Part shown: piece by piece, positions 5,761 to 5,761 of the stretch
Layout: every line of letters begins with the position of its first letter
Numbering within the stretch: the stretch's first letter is position 1
Origin: Candidatus Cloacimonadota bacterium
GTDB taxonomy: Bacteria; Cloacimonadota; Cloacimonadia; Cloacimonadales; TCS61
Assembly: GCA_023133395.1 (NCBI GenBank)
Contig: JAGLWO010000461.1
Location: 1 to 5,761 of the forward strand
Reading direction: 5' to 3'
Length of the DNA: 5,761 bases
The notes under the pieces: generated by a model
Database searches by the model: none
What the model saw: the letters and a program-made list of their open reading frames with translations, nothing else
What the model was told of the DNA's origin: nothing
Translations under genes and position numbers: made by a program

Positions 5761-5761
5761 T

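Noticed and set aside
5670..5761. Plus-strand open frame beginning MLIPFVLSYAEIHYHLRFLY
   Set aside because: It is open to the window edge but has no SD and lies directly behind a terminator. The opposite minus-strand frame has more typical composition and ends sensibly; still, the fragment is too short to exclude either.
1..5761. CRISPR array, tRNA/rRNA, insertion sequence or prophage elements
   Set aside because: I saw no regularly spaced repeats, no tRNA-like cloverleaf, no transposase motif and no terminal inverted repeats in the window.

Overview
The window is AT-rich bacterial DNA (roughly 35% G+C by eye), gene-dense, from a diderm (two-membrane) organism. Three adjacent minus-strand genes encode exported envelope proteins. 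Two of them look like outer-membrane beta-barrels ending in an aromatic residue (W or F), and one carries a FadL/PorV-type N-terminal signature. This combination suggests the Fibrobacterota-Chlorobiota-Bacteroidota supergroup or a related candidate phylum such as Cloacimonadota. That placement is inference from protein style; the window has no rRNA or other phylogenetic marker.

Layout. Positions 1-803 (minus) hold the N-terminal 267 codons of a secreted 5'-nucleotidase/UshA-type metallophosphoesterase that runs off the left edge. Positions 811-2187 (minus) encode a 458-aa FadL/PorV-like barrel protein. Positions 2200-4920 (minus) encode a 906-aa exported protein with two helix-hairpin-helix (HhH) modules followed by a very long beta-strand-rich region ending in a barrel-type terminus. 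Gaps between these genes are 12 and 7 bp and each start has a Shine-Dalgarno (SD) sequence, so they read as one operon in the order HhH-barrel, PorV-like, nucleotidase. A 178-bp divergent intergenic region (4921-5098) holds candidate promoters for both directions and a trio of related heptamers. Positions 5099-5575 (plus) encode a 158-aa type IV pilin-like protein whose residue at -1 of the prepilin cleavage site is Lys rather than Gly. A 13-bp-stem hairpin (5626-5657) lies between the pilin gene and the 3' end of a further minus-strand reading frame (5674 to the right edge).

How the genes may work together. All confidently called products act in or beyond the cell envelope. An HhH-bearing outer-membrane protein, a second barrel, a secreted nucleotidase and a divergent pilin are compatible with uptake or scavenging of extracellular DNA and nucleotides. 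The sequence does not prove this: most HhH hairpin glycines are missing, so DNA binding is uncertain, and no motor, secretin or inner-membrane DNA channel gene is in view.
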